42,500 nucleotides of DNA from Symbiodinium natans (taxonomy: Eukaryota > Sar > Dinophyceae > Suessiales > Symbiodiniaceae): contig CAJNDS010001546.1 in assembly GCA_905221605.1 (NCBI GenBank), forward strand, positions 1 to 42,500, written 5' to 3'. Below are positions 28,836-38,162 of the stretch, in pieces. The notes beneath the pieces are model-generated. The model made no database searches. It had not been told where the DNA came from and was given only the letters and a program-made list of their open reading frames with translations. A program made the position numbers and the translations under genes. Positions within the stretch are counted from its first letter, which is position 1; each line of letters opens with the position of its first letter.

Positions 28836-29039
28836 TTAGGAATCCAGCAGGCGTCTCGTCACGACAAACGCAAAGCGCTCTAAAGGCGCAGCATCCTCGT
28901 AAGCCGTGAGCACACAATGTCTTGCCGCCACCTGCTCCACTGGTCCACCTCGCCTGCGCGATGTTGTGCTGGGTGGTGATGTCAGCCAGCATCTGTGAGA
29001 TGTAATCCTGCAGGGGCCCTGTCCTCTGAACTCCATGCT
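28836..29039 (-). CDS. Coding-like segment, frame unresolved
   Basis: After GTTTTCACGAATTAAAG one frame reads [21 protein letters not shown] few bases later another frame reads [20 protein letters not shown] and [14 protein letters not shown] to a TAA; the third is open as well. A one-base shift or an unseen splice would be needed to join them. Confidence 0.3.
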   Translation of the reverse strand, partial: SMEFRGQGPCRITSHRCWLTSPPSTTSRRRGGPVEQVAARHCVLTAYEDAAPLERFAFVVTRRLLDS

Positions 29040-29191
29040 CTTTAATTCGTGAAAACAGAAAAAAGATTCCTAAAACTGCAAAAGCATTGCACAAAGCCAG
29101 GGTTTGGGCCCGGGGTTGAGGGCCCGTGTCCAGGCTTATGGCTCGGGCGAGCGCTTGCGCAGGCCTCAGGCCTTGCAACCTCGTCAGCTCT

Positions 29192-29352
29192 AAACGCACA
29201 CACACACACAAACACAGAGACACAGACACAGACACCGACACAGACACCGACACCGACACCGACACACACACACACACACAGAGACACAGAGACACAGAGA
29301 CACAGAGACACAGAGACACAGAGACACAGAGACACAGAGAGACACACACACA
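29192..29352. repeat. CA-rich microsatellite: (CA)n, CAGACA, ACACAG
   Basis: CACACACA, ACACCGAC and ACACAGAG units over 160 bp. Open frames give Thr/His/Asp or Val/Cys/Leu/Ser repeats (29126-29626 plus, 28822-29493 minus) and are artefacts in this part. Confidence 0.93.
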
Positions 29353-29499
29353 AAGAAAAAAGAAGGACAACTGTAAAAAGCTGCCCACACGGTCCCTGAG
29401 CCGAACAAGAGCACGTGCAGGCCTTGATGCTCTGCACTGTTGTCGAGCTGCTATTGGCTTGGTTGGCCATGTCGGCCAAGGCACCTGTGGCATTGCGGC

Positions 29500-30400
29500 G
29501 TCTGTGGCGTTCTTCTGGCGTGTGGGGCCTGCCCTCTCCTCTAAGTCTTCATTAAGGCTGAGGTGTTGGTTATATAGTTATATATATATATGTATATTGC
29601 TGGTTCCACGAGAACGATCCACCTAAATCTTGCACTAGCAGTAGCACTGACAAGTAACACGAAAAGGAAGCAAGCTGCCATCAAGGGGGGAACAAAAAGA
29701 GCCGACGCCTCTCTGAGCCTCAACACGCAGACTGTTTAAGCAGGCCTCACACCTGCGCCCCATCCTAGATCTTAGAGGGTCTGGAGGGTTTTTAGGGAAG
29801 TTCAGAGCTTAGAAAGTGAAAACCGCTGCAAGATTTTCAGCCTGCGCTTCCAGCTTCCTTTACATTTATCACTGCATTGGGCGACGGATATTCTCAGATG
29901 CATGGAACTCCACTTGTTGCAGGGTTTATCGGCCCCAACCCGCCAAGAGCAAGCACTTAGGAGTTTGGAGTTCAAGGATTGGAATGATTGGAGTGGTTGG
30001 TGTACGTCGGAGGTTCTGTTTCCATATCCCCCTCAGCCCGGGACCTGCTACAGAAGCCAGGGACATGCTAGAGTCGCTCGTCACCTCAGCATGCTTGAGA
30101 CCAATTTGGCATTTTGCATGGGCTTCGCGGCTTCGGGCCTTCATGATTGGAGTCCGATTTGGGCCTCTGTCTAAGTTCCCAAAGTTCCGCAAGCAATAAG
30201 GATTGCCGAAGCGCTGATGCCTTTCAGGGCTCGGAGAACTTGCAGAGAACCGGGGGAGGTGTTGGGGTCGTGCAGCGGGACGCGAATCTCCGCTTTCCGG
30301 GCCGCAAGTTGGTGAGTGCACCGCTAACATCCGCTGACACTGCGCCACTGCGCCTAATATCCTCCCTTCAGCTCAATAGACCTCCCCCAAATGCCGCGCC
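29500..30400. other. No gene recognised; short (TA)n
   Basis: An (AT)n run at 29577-29593. Frames at 29816-30199 (plus) and 29926-30348 (minus) are both moderately open; no paired boundaries were found. Confidence 0.4.
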
Positions 30401-30402
30401 CC

Positions 30403-30495
30403 TCACTGCTGCCAGAGGACGCGGGGTTGACCATGGGCAAAAATGTCGTCGACACTGAGTGCCTGCACTCCACAAACATCTTCCACGAGCTTCAG
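30403..30495 (-). CDS. Terminal exon of the 30.4-32.6 kb split gene
   Basis: Thirty codons and a TGA. Reads LKLVEDVCGVQALSVDDIFA, then HGQPRVLWQQ. It begins in phase 0 after an AG (ACCCGCGAAG, not pyrimidine-rich), which matches the phase-0 end of 31075-31181. The intron would be 579 nt. Confidence 0.45.
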   Translation of the reverse strand: MKLVEDVCGVQALSVDDIFAHGQPRVLWQQ

Positions 30496-31074
30496 CTTCG
30501 CGGGTCTTCGGGCCTTGGGGTTTTTGGGGATTACAGGCTTACAGGCCGCGGAAAGCGGGCTTTGGGGCTCAGAGTCTTTTGGCTTTGAAAGTTTGAAACT
30601 CTCAATCCATGGAGTTGCTGTTGGCCCATTCCCTCCCCCCCCCCCCTGCCTTTGCCGTGCCCAACAACCCCAGCGCGAGCTGCAGTCCGAACTTCATTTT
30701 GGAGGGGAAGAGCCCACCTTAGGTGGGCTTTGGGCACAAGGCAGCTTTGACTTGAGGAATGCGCTCAAGGGCTGCAAGCTTGGGGCTTGCTCACTTTGTC
30801 GTAGGTTGAAACCCTGACTCCACAACCCCCAACTCTCGCAACCCCTTCCACACCACGATCCGTGAACTAGAAGCCTGTTTGGGCCTGTGTTTCTGGGGCA
30901 TGGAGCGTGTTCATGGAAGTTTTTTTCTGGCTGCCTCCCTATGGTGTGGGGTGGCTCGATTGTGCCTCAGCACCCAGAGTGTACGCTTCAAAAGTGCCGC
31001 AAGCCTCAGAATCCTGCCCAGTCCCGGGGTGCTCAAGATAATCCAGAATCCCGCGCTTTCCCCGGAATGCTCAC
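30496..31074. other. Probable intron; possible signal-peptide ORF inside
   Basis: On the minus strand near 30698 an ATG opens MKFGLQLALGLLGTAKA, which looks like a signal peptide but runs at once into a poly-Gly frame from a C run (30636-30646). Confidence 0.35.
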
Positions 31075-31181
31075 CTGCAAACACTCGCCGGAGAATCTTT
31101 GAGTGATGACTCTGCCTTCAGGCAGAGGCTTGCAAAAAGACATCGGTGCACGCCTCGTTTGGTCCTGTCGAATTAGTAATT
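31075..31181 (-). CDS. Internal exon of the 30.4-32.6 kb split gene
   Basis: Two bases and 35 codons between GCTCTGCCCACCTCAG and a consensus CAG/GTGAGC donor. Reads LIRQDQTRRAPMSFCKPLPE, then GRVITQRFSGECLQ. Boundaries and composition are among the best in the window. Confidence 0.6.
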
Positions 31182-31651
31182 CTGAGGTGGGCAGAGCTTG
31201 GGGCATTGGCTTCAGAAAAGGTCTAAGGCGTACAATGTATACTCTGGCACCCACCGTCAACAATCAGGAACCTCCACACGAAGCCAAGCCGCCAGTGGTG
31301 CCTAATGGCCCTAAGGACTGAACTAGGACTTCGAGCCACCGCAGCAGGCAAAAACATCAGAGGCTTGTCGGAGATGCCGATGGGGGAGCATAAGCAGTTT
31401 GACCAGGGCGTGTGGCTTCGTTAGGTGTGAGTGGGCTTTCCAGCTCACCTACAGGAAGCTAGGAAAGGAAAGGTGCCAACAGATCTAGCCCTGAACACAA
31501 AGCGCAAGGGGACTTCAGAGCTTTGAAAACACCCCCTTCCCCCAAAACCCCAATGTCAACATCCTCAAACCCGAGCCTTCAGCCTTAAAAGAACCGACTT
31601 AAGCAGCTCATGCATACATAAGTAGATAAGTAGCATTCCACATAGCCCTAC

Positions 31652-31822
31652 TTGTCTCATCGGTTGGAGTACGCCAGAACTTCTTACAAGAAGAGGACGT
31701 CAAACGAAGCAACAGGGGCCCAGACGCAAGCTTGAAGTACTGCAGGGCACCCAAGCTGACAGGGAGGCCAAAGATTGGCCGGACCTTGGGTTCGGGGTTC
31801 GAGCAGACGAAGCGCAAAAACT
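31652..31822 (-). CDS. Internal exon of the 30.4-32.6 kb split gene
   Basis: Starts after GTTCAAATTTCAG, with two bases, 56 codons and one base to a GTAGGG donor. Reads VCSNPEPKVRPIFGLPVSLG, ALQYFKLASGPLLLRLTSSS, then CKKFWRTPTDET. The last base plus the first two of 31075-31181 make AAA (Lys). A stronger-looking GTAAGA donor at 31687 would create TAA at that junction and was therefore not chosen. Confidence 0.55.
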
Positions 31823-32452
31823 CTGAAATTTGAACCCCAAACAACACCCTTGTCAGTCTCTTGGAACCGGGCAGAACGAGGCCAGGTAAAGCTTTCGCGT
31901 TTTCATGTGACGGGTCAGGGCTTGTGGTCTCTGTTGGGAATTGGGGGGGAACGATTTTGGGCTTTGTGCTGAGGGTTCACAAAGGCTCTGTGATTTGTTG
32001 AAGCTCCGAATCGACCAAAAGCTTTGGGTTCGATGACCCTTGGGATTGCTTTGGGTTTTGGGCTTTTGCTTTTTGACGCTCTCTGTGCTCAAGGCGGGCT
32101 CAAGGGTTTCAGCTTTGGAGACTCTTTTTTGGAAGGGAAGGGGGGGGGGGGGAGTCTTGTGTTGAAGGCATGTGTAAATTGCAGGCTTCTCAAAGGCTCA
32201 GGCCATCGTTTGGCTAGGACCTTGTGACTTTGGGGTTCTGAGGGTTTCGTCATACTCGAAGCCGCTAAGCCGCTATTCCGATGATATCTCTGCATGCGCT
32301 TGTGGCAGTGTCGATAATCTCCACCAAAAGCCAGCGAACGCCTAGCTTGGGAAGATTGGTTGGTTTGGCCTCGTTTAGGTTCTGAACAGTGGGTCAGAAA
32401 CTGGTCTTGCGAAGATTGGTCTTGGTTTGGCCAGAAGGTCGCAACACCCTAC

Positions 32453-32592
32453 TTGCGAAAACCAGCGAGCATAAAGAAACACTGAACAAAACACGCTCGT
32501 GCCAACCGAGAGGATATCACGTGGTACCCCAGGCGGTCAATTTTACTGAGAACTGAGATCACTGCCACCAGCCGACTCCACAGGACGCCGAC
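32453..32592 (-). CDS. Upstream exon on the same strand
   Basis: After CCAACGGTTTTCCAG the strand reads 46 codons (VGVLWSRLVAVISVLSKIDR, then ACFVQCFFMLAGF) to a GTAGGG site preceded by CGCAA, or to an in-frame TAG. Two hydrophobic stretches could be membrane segments. Its phase-2 end does not match 31652-31822, so an intermediate exon is missing or it belongs to another gene. Confidence 0.45.
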
Positions 32593-33170
32593 CTGGAAAA
32601 CCGTTGGATGGGTCGCTCGGCTCATGGGCATCGCGCTTCGGTGGAGGTGTCTGGAATGTGGAATCTTCAAGCGGAGACCTTGGGAAGCCATGAATCAACC
32701 ATATGGAGTTCTGCATTTATGAAACGAATTGTCATTGGGCTTCAGCATTCGAGCCTTCGAGCGTTCGAGAAGCTAATTGCTAACGCTCGATTTCCGTGGA
32801 TAAAGTGGCACTGACTGAAGGCCAAGCTGACGTGCCAAGGTCGAGGTTAATTCACAGCATGATGCCTTTGAGACGAACTCTTTGAAGCAAAGCCGAAGTG
32901 CAAAATGATTTGGAAATATTGAAAGTTCTAAGAGCCAACTGAAAAACCTGAAAAGTTGAGAATTGTGTGGTCCTACGTGCGGCCCAACCCCGAAAGGGCT
33001 AAAGAGGGAGGGTGTCGCAGTATTTTCCACCCCGGTCATCCTGGACTCGTTGAAATCCCTAGTAACAAAAACACAATCCTGCGCAAACCCTGCGCCCATG
33101 CACTTTGCCACTTATTCTCCAGGGCCCCAGAAAAATTATGCAACTGCACCACCCTGAACACGGTAAGAGC
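32593..33170. other. No gene recognised
   Basis: Minus frame 32773-33111 is open with mixed composition but has no boundaries. Confidence 0.4.
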
Positions 33171-33174
33171 GTTA

Positions 33175-33562
33175 CTGTTTGTTCCGTGGCCTTTTTTGGT
33201 CCGCAGCCGCGCCCGACTCCCATGGGTACTTTTTTGTTGCGTGGCCACTCCGTGTTGGGAATGAAATGGCCCCGCGGCTACGGAACAAAATACAAACACG
33301 TCTGGCGCGCCGGGCGCGATTTTTTGTTTTGTTCCGTAGGCGACGCGGCTACGGAACAGCAAAAAAAACACGCCTGCCGCGGGCGCTTTTTTTGTGTTCC
33401 GTGGCCGCGTTGTTTTTGTTGTTCCGCGGCCTTCCTGTGCTCCTGGCCCCGGGTCCGTCCCGAGGCGACACAGAAAAAACCACGGGTGGCAGTTTAGCAA
33501 AAAGAGTTTTAGAAACGCGCCGCCGCTACGCAACAAAAACACACGGGTTCCAACATAACCCG
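33175..33562. repeat. Hairpin-forming TTGTTCCGTGGCC repeats
   Basis: TTGTTCCG(T/C)(G/A)GCC occurs in several direct and inverted copies. CGGCTACGGAACAAAA (near 33276) can pair with TTTTGTTCCGTAGGCG (near 33327). CGCGGCTACGGAACA (33344) pairs with TGTTCCGTGGCCGCG (33394) with one mismatch. Loops are GC-rich (GCGCGCCGGGCGCG). Related words occur at 11.7-12.1 kb. It may be a short inverted-repeat element, but no target duplications were seen. Confidence 0.7.
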
Positions 33563-34137
33563 CTCACCAAAGCCCATATAAAGACTCATGCATGAGAACC
33601 CTTAAACCATCGTAGCGCAAATGAGCCTCCTGGGAGCCGATCTCCACGTCGGGGGATCGGAGGAAGGCGGAAAGTGTGTCTACAAAGGCGGCCAGCCAGT
33701 ACTGCCAGGGAGAAAGGAAAAAACCATGATAAACCATGTAGGCCGATAAACTACGAGAGGCCGATGAGTCACAATTTAGGGTATTCAGGGTTTAGGGTCC
33801 TGCAGGGCTTAAACTGGCTTAAACGCTTCTGTTGAAGGCAACACCTCTTGGAGGTCAAGTCTAAGGCGGTTTGTCAGGGCTCTGTCAGGGCTCTGGGATT
33901 TTGAAAAATTCGCTTTGGGCTTTGTTTTGGTTTAGGAAGTCTAGGAAGTTTAGGACTTTGGGGGGGTTTGGGGATGATGCTCGGTGCAAACCACTCGTGG
34001 TTTGAGTTTAGTCTGTGCTGTAATTTAAGTTAATATACGACCAGCCACCATGCTCCCCCTCCCACCGCGCCCAAAATCAACGGCCTTAAGAAGACGAATT
34101 TCAGGGGAATCTCACCAGCTCATTCCATAAGGGCTCT
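33563..34137. other. No gene recognised
   Basis: Contains TTTAGGG-like fragments (33786-33800) and short repeats of CAGGGCTCTGT. No coding support. Confidence 0.5.
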
Positions 34138-34578
34138 ATGCCTCAAAGGGTCTTACGGCCCTCAGCCATTATCGGTTCCTGGCAAGCCTTGCTGAAGCTC
34201 TCGGAAACCCCGAACCATCCGAACGGCCCTAACTCGGCTTCCAAATGCCCCAAATACCACAGCCAAAACGTTCTTCGAGTTGCCGAGTTTCGCCAAAAAA
34301 ACCCTATAGGCCCTCAGTGGAAGCACCCCACGCCAAAAGCCCCCGATCCTCAGCGTGCTCCCCGTCGAAAGGCGCTGCAGCCCCCACGGGCGGCATCGAC
34401 CGAAGGAGGAGTTTCCAACCGGAAGCCTGGCCGTTTTAAAGGTCCCCTCTGGTGCGGTGCTGAGGTCCCAGGGGATGTCCTCATTGGGGATTCAGGGTTC
34501 GCCCTACACGGCCTCACCACCCTCGCCCCGCACCGCGGCGGCCGCGTCGGTGGCCAAGCGCCCCAGGACCTTCGTTAG
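34138..34578 (+). CDS. Plus-strand ORF, unrecognised
   Basis: A 146-codon frame from ATG (MPQRVLRPSAIIGSWQALLK) to TAG. It is Pro/Lys/Arg-rich in the middle, with a Gly-rich, better-structured end (GDVLIGDSGFALHGL). The GC-rich end is also open on the minus strand (VLGRLATDAAAAVRGEGG). No homology or splice evidence. Confidence 0.35.
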   Translation: MPQRVLRPSAIIGSWQALLKLSETPNHPNGPNSASKCPKYHSQNVLRVAEFRQKNPIGPQWKHPTPKAPDPQRAPRRKALQPPRAASTEGGVSNRKPGRFKGPLWCGAEVPGDVLIGDSGFALHGLTTLAPHRGGRVGGQAPQDLR

Positions 34579-35535
34579 GGTTTAGGTTTACACTGTTTAC
34601 ACGAAGAGACGGCTTCCGACTTAAGGTCGCCGAGGCAGCCAAAAGGCATTTGGGTAAGTCGGAGACAACACACCGACATCCCCTGCATCCCGAAGACGCT
34701 AGGACCAGGTCACTCTATAACTGCAGAATAACTGCAGAACATTGTAGAACCGTTGCCCTTACGTAGTCAAGGCCGAGCAGCGGCTGCCTCGACAGCTGAA
34801 AATTAGGGACTTCCAGGCACAAACCACACATGAAGCGGCAATGGCTGACTCATGCCCTTGCCGTCTCAAAGCCGAAGCAGAGCCTTGCCATCCCTACTAG
34901 AATCTTAGAACAATTCCACCAATTCCACTGCCGCCATCTATGACGGCCCTATGCGCCCTACTCCACATGGCTCAAATCCAAGGCATGGGCGCGGCTGCAC
35001 CGCGCCACCGCCGAGCCAGGCACGGCCCCTACATGAAAAGACATGACAAGACCCTTCTCTTCTTTAAGCGTTGGGGAATTCTACGGTAGCTGGTGTTCAA
35101 GGGACTTGCGAAATCATGGTTGTAGGACCGTTGTAGGAGCCTCGAAGTTGGAAACTCCCTTCTTGCCACAGGGCCCTTGGAAAGCCCTGCAAGCCTAACC
35201 TCCACCCAAAAACACCTTTTTGCCTGCTACTCTACATTCTAAACCCAATGAAGAGTTCAGCGACCTATCCGGGGCCTCCGCAGGGCTCCAGCGCCAGGGA
35301 CAGCGCCTCCGCAGAAACCAGGGGCAGCAGCGGTCGAAGCCCCGCATGTGGTAGCAGGGCCTTTCTCGGAGCAGCAGAGGAGCGGTTTCGGGTACGGGGG
35401 GACAACCAGGGAAGGAAACCAACTCCCCTAATCGCCCTGAACCTATATTCCCCAGATCGAACCAAGAAACAAACGAGAACACGGATAAGAGCAACCCAGG
35501 GGGGAAGGAAAGGGGGAAGGAATCCACACCCTTAC
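34579..35535. other. No gene recognised
   Basis: Begins with a short TAGGGTTTAGG motif. A plus frame at 35248-35598 (116 codons, ATG) is basic and Ser/Gly-rich. The minus strand over it would be intronic if the SL-like first exon at 35536-35593 is right. Confidence 0.4.
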
Positions 35536-35593
35536 CAAACCCTAAGAACCCAGGCACTACTTTTTGAACTTGTGGCTTTCTGTTCAAGCCCAT
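35536..35593 (-). CDS. Candidate first exon directly after an SL-like sequence
   Basis: ATG at 35593 opens MGLNRKPQVQKVVPGFLGF and ends at a strong GTAAGG donor. The bases just before the ATG on this strand are TTTGGCTCAAG. No second exon was fixed downstream, so the product is unknown. Frame continuation past the donor (to 35195) gives a hydrophobic peptide of poor quality. Confidence 0.35.
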
Positions 35594-35604
35594 CTTGAGC
35601 CAAA
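35594..35604 (-). other. Relict spliced-leader-like 3' end
   Basis: TTTGGCTCAAG on the minus strand equals the last 11 bases of the conserved dinoflagellate spliced leader (known from the literature, ending ATTTTGGCTCAAG). The bases further upstream do not match well. A chance 11-base match somewhere in 85 kb of strands is roughly a 2% event, so the evidence is suggestive only. Confidence 0.35.
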
Positions 35605-36050
35605 CATGTTATCCGGGTTCATTAACCCTTCCAACTCTCAACACCAACTCTTTTCTACAATACCAGTTGCAGCTCCGCACTCCCCCTGTCCTAGGATTTC
35701 CTAGGACACATTGGAGGTGCAGATCTTTGGCCAAAAACTGCCATTAGGGCAGCAGCCAGCTGCTTGAAATGCACAATATGGTTTTACGTCTACCAGGACG
35801 AAATTATAGCACATTGGCTAAATCCACTAACCATAGAGAATCTTTTTTCACCATGATCCTCTCATCACTGAAGACTCCTTGGCCTTCTTCACCACAAACC
35901 GTGGTCTTCGCTACGCGAAAAGCTACTGACTTCTACTATCAGGGATTTCCATACCCTTAATAGTAACCACCACATTTGTCAGCACATTGGCTGTTCCAGC
36001 GCACCTGTCTCCAGAAAGAGAAAAACCATCCCTTCATCCATACCATCCAA
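35605..36050 (-). other. 3' flank of the large CCCH gene
   Basis: No frame of note. TCCTAGGATTTCCTAGGA near 35691 is a repeated palindromic word. Presumably 3' UTR and spacer of the 36-42.5 kb gene. Confidence 0.45.
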
Positions 36051-38162
36051 TCACTTCTTTTTCCGATTGTTGGCAATCTTGAGGTGAAGTTGCAGCAGAA
36101 TATACTCCAGGTCCGAAACTGCAAGAACAGGATCCTGTACGCCCCTTTGAATTGAGGATACCAATCCTTCTCTTTTTGCGTCCTCAATCGCTTGGCAAGA
36201 TTGACCCAGCTCTGCACTCACAGCTGTAGACGCTTGCGCATCCACATCAGGAGGACGATCCTTTTCCTCAGGACCTTTCACCACCACCACTTCTCCCTTT
36301 TTGGGACTCTGACTTTTCTCCTTCTTCTTCGCCTTTCCACCGACGTTTGACTTTGTGCGCATTTTCGAGGCTTTTTCCCCTGCAGAAACCGCCGCATTGG
36401 ATGATGATCCACTCTTCTCAATGGTCGCCGGCATCTTCTTCGGCTTTGGAAACAGGAGAGTGTAAGGATCTTCGATAACTGCAGTTTTCCTCTTCTTTTT
36501 AACCTTTTTTGCCTCCTCCTCAACGGCAACCTCCGTCTCAGAAGTCTCAACCACCTCCTTTTCGGCAGGAATATCTTTGCTGGACTCCCTTTCTAGGGAC
36601 CTCTTCTTGCCCCTTTTGGGATCTTTTTCTTCTTCCACGTTGGCTCGCTCGAACCATATCCTCAGGTCATTGACCCATTCTTCCACCTCCTCGAGCGAAA
36701 CCTCATACGACTTCACTACTTCGTGAAGTTCCAGCACGGACAACATATCAGTGGTCCACGAAACCCATTCTCTATCCATCTGGTCAGCATCTCCCTTGAA
36801 CTTCAGGAGTTTGAACAGTGGGTCCGCCTCTGCTCGAGCCAAATCTGTTTTGCCATTCGACAGAAATGAAATCGCTTCCATCAACAGTTCCGACATTTTG
36901 GTGTCATCGTCATAAGTCATGGAATACTCCTCACCATCCTCGAACTGTTCAGGAGAGATCTCCTCTTCCCCACCTTTTGCACAAGAACTTCTCCTTGGAC
37001 CATCCCTTGGGGGCGTCCTCGGAGACCTTGGCCTCTGTTCATTCAGCGGATCACCATGCTCAAAAACACACCTGTCACCATAACGACACTTCCCAGACTG
37101 AGCAAACTGAATGCACCTCACACCAGTTGCATCATGCGAGAACGCACACGTCTTTCCAGCGAAACAGGGTCTCCCCGCCACATAGTATTTGCACCAATAC
37201 GAATGCAGCACCACATCATCTTCTGAATGGATGAATTTGCAGTCTTCACCAAATTTGCAGCGATCTTTTCCCTTACTGAACCAATAGCAGAAGCCTTTCT
37301 TCCTCTTCTCCAAGCGCTCCGCCTCGAACCGGTCCATAGGGCGATTCTGCTCTACATGAACATTGCCATGTGCCTGAGAACTGCTCCCTTCACCCCAGGT
37401 GCTATCAGTATTTGATGCTTGGAGTACAGCTGGAAAACCTGGCCTTGGTCCTACCACCTTCATGATTGGTTTTCCGCCAGCTCCTGAGCCACGCTGAGAC
37501 GATCCAAAAACATTGAACTTCTTCATGAAGGCTTTCCTAGTGCCGATCTTCTGCACCCTTTTGATTGGACGCTTCATTGCTCCAACCTTGCATCCAGATA
37601 CGTTCAAACGACACAACCTCCTATACCCAGCTCTATATCCCTTTTTCCAAAGAGCCATAAGAATTTTAGAGGCAGTAACATTCTCCACCTCTACCTTTTC
37701 CAACGATCCCTCTCTTCCCGGAACAAACCCATCCATATCTGAAGACCTTTCCATCTTTTTTGACACCACTTCGTCGAGGTAGTCTTCAGAGATCCAGGGT
37801 AAGTTCCTCTTAGAGGAAGGATTGTCACCATTGTTTGGTCCTTCACCAGGATACCCCTTTGTGCTGTCAAAGATCTTCCCAGTAGTGCGGTCCTGCGTAG
37901 AGAAATTGGAAGCAACGCGAGAGTACACTGACCACAAGAAAATCCTTGTGCCCGCCAGTCTTGACGACCCACTGGATGTCTCCTCTTCCGGAGAGACTTC
38001 TGGCGCTTTGCCATCCCTCCCAGTGTCACCAAGTGTCTCACCTCCAGCATCTTCAATGGGAATAAGGGATTCATTGTTCCCTTGATCTAGTACCGCATCT
38101 TGTTGATCGGGGATCTCCAGCACCATTCCTGTAGGATCCACTTCCTCATCAGCATCGTCGTC
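36051..38162 (-). CDS. Exon 5: CCCH 4-6 and basic tail
   Basis: 703 codons and TGA. Three closely spaced CCCH fingers: CYWFSKGKDRCKFGEDCKFI-H (x9-x5-x3), CKYYVAGRPCFAGKTCAFSH and CIQFAQSGKCRYGDRCVFEH (both x8-x5-x3), a cluster usual in RNA-binding CCCH proteins. Ahead of them lies VENVTASKILMALWKKGYR, similar to the VTACKIL segment of exon 2. After them come an acidic helical region and a Lys-rich tail with NLS-like KKVKKKRK, ending IANNRKKK. Confidence 0.75.
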   Translation of the reverse strand, partial: DDDADEEVDPTGMVLEIPDQQDAVLDQGNNESLIPIEDAGGETLGDTGRDGKAPEVSPEEETSSGSSRLAGTRIFLWSVYSRVASNFSTQDRTTGKIFDSTKGYPGEGPNNGDNPSSKRNLPWISEDYLDEVVSKKMERSSDMDGFVPGREGSLEKVEVENVTASKILMALWKKGYRAGYRRLCRLNVSGCKVGAMKRPIKRVQKIGTRKAFMKKFNVFGSSQRGSGAGGKPIMKVVGPRPGFPAVLQASNTDSTWGEGSSSQAHGNVHVEQNRPMDRFEAERLEKRKKGFCYWFSKGKDRCKFGEDCKFIHSEDDVVLHSYWCKYYVAGRPCFAGKTCAFSHDATGVRCIQFAQSGKCRYGDRCVFEHGDPLNEQRPRSPRTPPRDGPRRSSCAKGGEEEISPEQFEDGEEYSMTYDDDTKMSELLMEAISFLSNGKTDLARAEADPLFKLLKFKGDADQMDREWVSWTTDMLSVLELHEVVKSYEVSLEEVEEWVNDLRIWFERANVEEEKDPKRGKKRSLERESSKDIPAEKEVVETSETEVAVEEEAKKVKKKRKTAVIEDPYTLLFPKPKKMPATIEKSGSSSNAAVSAGEKASKMRTKSNVGGKAKKKEKSQSPKKGEVVVVKGPEEKDRPPDVDAQASTAVSAELGQSCQAIEDAKREGLVSSIQRGVQDPVLAVSDLEYILLQLHLKIANNRKKK

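Noticed and set aside
28836-29039. HORMA/REV7-like domain suggested by [13 protein letters not shown] and [10 protein letters not shown]
   Set aside because: The two pieces are in different frames, the third frame is also natural, and only short motif-level similarity is present.
28822-29493. 223-codon minus-strand ORF with Cys/Val/Ser/Leu repeats
   Set aside because: Most of its length is the CA microsatellite at 29192-29352 read through.
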